From assembly GCA_964036665.1 (NCBI GenBank), contig OZ038533.1, positions 7,462,413 to 7,526,412 of the forward strand: 64,000 bases of DNA, read 5' to 3'. Below, one piece after another: positions 61,882 through 64,000 of the stretch. Numbering within the stretch: position 1 is the first letter of the stretch; every line of letters starts with the position of its first letter. A model generated the notes under the pieces. That model was not told the origin of the DNA. It did not search any database and worked only from the letters and a program-made list of their open reading frames with translations. The DNA is from Gordius sp. MW1 (lineage: Eukaryota > Nematomorpha > Gordioida > Gordea > Gordiidae). Made by a program: the position numbers and the translations under genes.

Positions 61882-62252
61882 TCGATGATGTTGTATTGGT
61901 GCAAGAGGTCGGCTCCAATGATAGGGGTGTGTACCTCGGCGATCAGAAATAACCACTGTATTGGGCGTCTCAGACCTAGATTGATGGACAACATCTTTTG
62001 TCCATAGGTAGAGATATTGCTATTATTGGCCGCCTGCAATACTGGACCATTTGGTACCTTAGGTGAATTGACGGGTCTTGGAATGATGGACACGTCAGCT
62101 CCTGTATCAATCAGAAATTTATGTCCTGACGTACGATCAATGATGTAGAATAGGCGACTTGGTTTATGACCGTTTCCGGAAGTCGCCTGAATGGAAAGGT
62201 CAGTTAGTTTTTTGACTGGGAGTTTGAGGTAAATGCACATGGTTGTGTGCAT
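61882..62252 (-). pseudogene. Gypsy aspartyl protease, element D
   Basis: Minus frame LFYIIDRTSGHKFLIDTGADVSIIP, with the catalytic DTGAD at about 62087-62101, then YGQKMLSINLGLRRPIQW and TPIIGADLLHQYNIID at the end. This is the protease of a Mag-like gypsy polyprotein. Similarity stops at the MITE at 61881; no RT follows on this strand. Confidence 0.8.
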
Positions 62253-62752
62253 TTTTGAGCGTTACCCTTGAACTTGTGTGATACCAACAAATTTCTTCCC
62301 GACGGTGTCTTGATGTTGACCGTGATCTGCTTGAGGATCTCCAAACCTTTTTACTTTGTAGTGGCTGATTGACCAGCTGGTTTACTTTCAATTCCAACTG
62401 TGCGACCATTTTTACCAGTTCCTGGACTTCGTTTGTTTGGCTCATTTGAGGGCTTGCTATGAAAGCTACGCTGTTGGCCGTATATGTCTCGTAGATTTTG
62501 TCTGCCACCTCAGCCAAATGTGCCAGAGACTTTTCTTCTCCTACGCATGTTAAGATACCTGTTACCTCCCTTGGAAGTTTTTGTGTCCAAAGGGTTTTTA
62601 GAATTTAATCACTCATTTGATGTTCCCCGACAAGGCTCTTTAAATGCCTAAGCAATTGGGACGGTGTTTTGTCTCCCAAATATATGTCCTTGAACAGCTT
62701 GTCTATTCTTTTTGCTTCACTCTCACCCATTCTTTTGATTAAGGCTTGCTTT
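62200..62752 (-). pseudogene. Gypsy gag, C-terminal part, element D
   Basis: Minus strand, from 62752 down: QALIKRMGESEAKRIDKLF, PSQLLRHLKSLVG, LPREVTGILTCV, SLAHLAEVADKIYETY, then an arginine/serine-rich stretch (SSSRSRSTSRHRREE) and CWYHTSS, as in Mag-type gag proteins. An in-frame stop near 62607 and a shift near the protease break it. The frame continues upstream at 63900-64000 beyond the hAT insertion. Confidence 0.78.
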
Positions 62753-62760
62753 AACACCTC

Positions 62761-63891
62761 TAGTGTTTCGATCTCGTCTCGGTCTCGAAAACAAAATCTC
62801 GTCTCGTCTCGGGAGCGATTAAGAAAATCTTGATCTCGTCTCCGCTCTAGAAAAATCTCGGTCTCGTCTCGTCTCGACTTTTAAAAAAAAATATATTCGG
62901 AATAAAAATTTCTCCTGTTTTATTAAAAATATAAATAAGTGTTCAAAAATCCAAATGGCAAATTTTATATTTTTCGAAAAACTTTAATACACAAACTTTT
63001 TAAAGACTTAACGGGACACGACATTTCATTGACAATATAAAGATATGAATTAACTCATAAAGATAACATGTTCTATAAAAAGTGCAGACTAAAAAAACTA
63101 TAAATAAATTTGAAATATAAAAAATTAAATTTTATTGTTCTAGCAAATTATAATATTTGTATTAAATTCACTGTGTGTCAACTATAAATGGACTTCGAAA
63201 ATTATAAGTTCGCTTATAGTTGATTTAGTTGCATAATTGAGCAAAATGAGACCCTTTATTAACCTTTGCTAATGCTTCAAAGTAGACCTTAACATATTTA
63301 AGGCAAATGTTTAAGTCCATTAATATAACCATCAGTAATTATAGCCCATAGTGTTTATTGCATGTTTACCATAGCGCTATAAACCACAAAGTGCGAGTGA
63401 CATTTAATGATGTTATTATTATTTACAGAATTGATAACTAGTTGCACAAATTAAAACGTTGCAAAAACAACAATAAAAGCAGTATTATTATAGAATTAAG
63501 GACATAAGGTTTAAATTTAAATTAATGAGTACGTATTTAAATGTATGACAAAAATCAACCATACTTAGGTAAATGATTGCCAAATTTTAATTTTTCTGCA
63601 AAAATATATAATATTAACTACACTTGGGATTTTTTTTAATATCAAATATATTCCATACATATTGATTTACACTTAATACCTTAAATGTAAATTAAAATAC
63701 ATAATAATTTACTAAAATCTAACGATCAATAAAAAGTCGAGATTTCGCCGAGAAAATCTCGTATCGTCTCGTCTCGACCTCAAAATTCTCGTCTCGATCT
63801 CGACTCCATTTTTCAAATTCTCGTCTCGTCTCGTCTCGGTTTTTCGAGACGAGACGAGACCGAGATTTTTCTCGGTTTTTCCGCATCACTA
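62761..63891 (-). mobile_element. Intact short GAGAC-type hAT-like element (copy 4), perfect 8-bp TSD
   Basis: 1131 bp. Its + strand ends are tagtgtttcgatctcgtctc and ttttccgcatcacta, so both termini read TAGTG inward. AACACCTC is duplicated exactly at 62753-62760 and 63892-63899. About 130 bp next to each end are degenerate ctcgtc/gagac arrays. The middle matches 11916-13330 with an internal deletion of about 500 bp. No transposase. It interrupts a gypsy gag frame whose two parts match across it. Confidence 0.88.
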
Positions 63892-63899
63892 AACACCTC

Positions 63900-64000
63900 A
63901 TAAGGGTTTTCATCTGGGATGTTAAGTATAAGGTCGGCCACTTCTTCGGCTATCTCAACCGGGAGAGATTCTAAAAGGTAAGCATACTTGACTCTTTGTG
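63900..64000 (-). pseudogene. Gypsy gag, N-terminal part, runs off the window
   Basis: Minus frame KYAYLLESLPVEIAEEVADL then ILNIPDENPYEV, the start of the same Mag-type gag as 62200-62752. Cut by the hAT insertion at 63899 and by the window edge. Confidence 0.72.

Overview
This is an AT-rich animal (metazoan) nuclear segment. It carries four spliced, conserved protein-coding genes, all on the + strand, in a background dominated by transposable elements. The exon-intron structures were built by hand from reading-frame continuity, GT/AG sites and remembered family similarity, and all of them close in frame. Nine introns are only 36-52 nt long, beside others of 1-3 kb. That two-class intron pattern recalls flatworms, some tunicates and some rotifers, but the sequence alone does not fix the phylum.

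Layout. 0-14 kb is a repeat nest. It holds a SINE-like cluster (1.4-2.6 kb), an antisense RTE-type LINE endonuclease fragment (3.7-4.3 kb), and a stack in which a hAT-like element with (GAGAC)n arrays contains a non-autonomous LTR element (4.7-7.2 kb) and a second hAT copy, which itself contains a Ty3/gypsy element (7.8-11.9 kb). 15.4-24.5 kb is PDCD4, a translational repressor with two MA3 domains. 25.5-30.4 kb holds a dead RTE LINE cut by a hAT MITE, a 782-bp foldback element, a hAT with CGGGTT arrays and a short G-run MITE. 30.9-31.6 kb holds a TIR element abutting an (ATGT)n microsatellite, then an 85-bp tandem repeat. 32.3-36.1 kb is a GH29 alpha-L-fucosidase. 36.9-41.5 kb is a minus-strand gypsy element whose 5' LTR has lost everything downstream of its TATA box. 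41.6-42.8 kb is a hAT element. 44.0-50.8 kb is a DHX33-like DEAH helicase with hATs in its introns. 51.5-52.2 kb holds minus-strand SINEs. 53.8-56.9 kb is a gypsy pol half with its 3' LTR. 57.9-60.0 kb is COPS6 (COP9 signalosome subunit 6). 61.9-64.0 kb is a minus-strand gypsy gag-protease half split by a hAT insertion.

The four host genes are unrelated housekeeping genes: translation control, lysosomal glycan breakdown, RNA helicase and cullin deneddylation. They do not form one pathway. The most interesting structures are in the repeats: (1) the pol half at 53.8 kb and the gag-protease half at 61.9 kb fit as one element split by an inversion of about 8 kb that carries COPS6; (2) two hAT families, both with clean 8-bp target duplications, carry degenerate short-repeat arrays just inside their ends (GAGAC and CGGGTT); (3) in the gypsy element at 37-41 kb a U3 TATA box is joined directly to a protease-polymerase frame.
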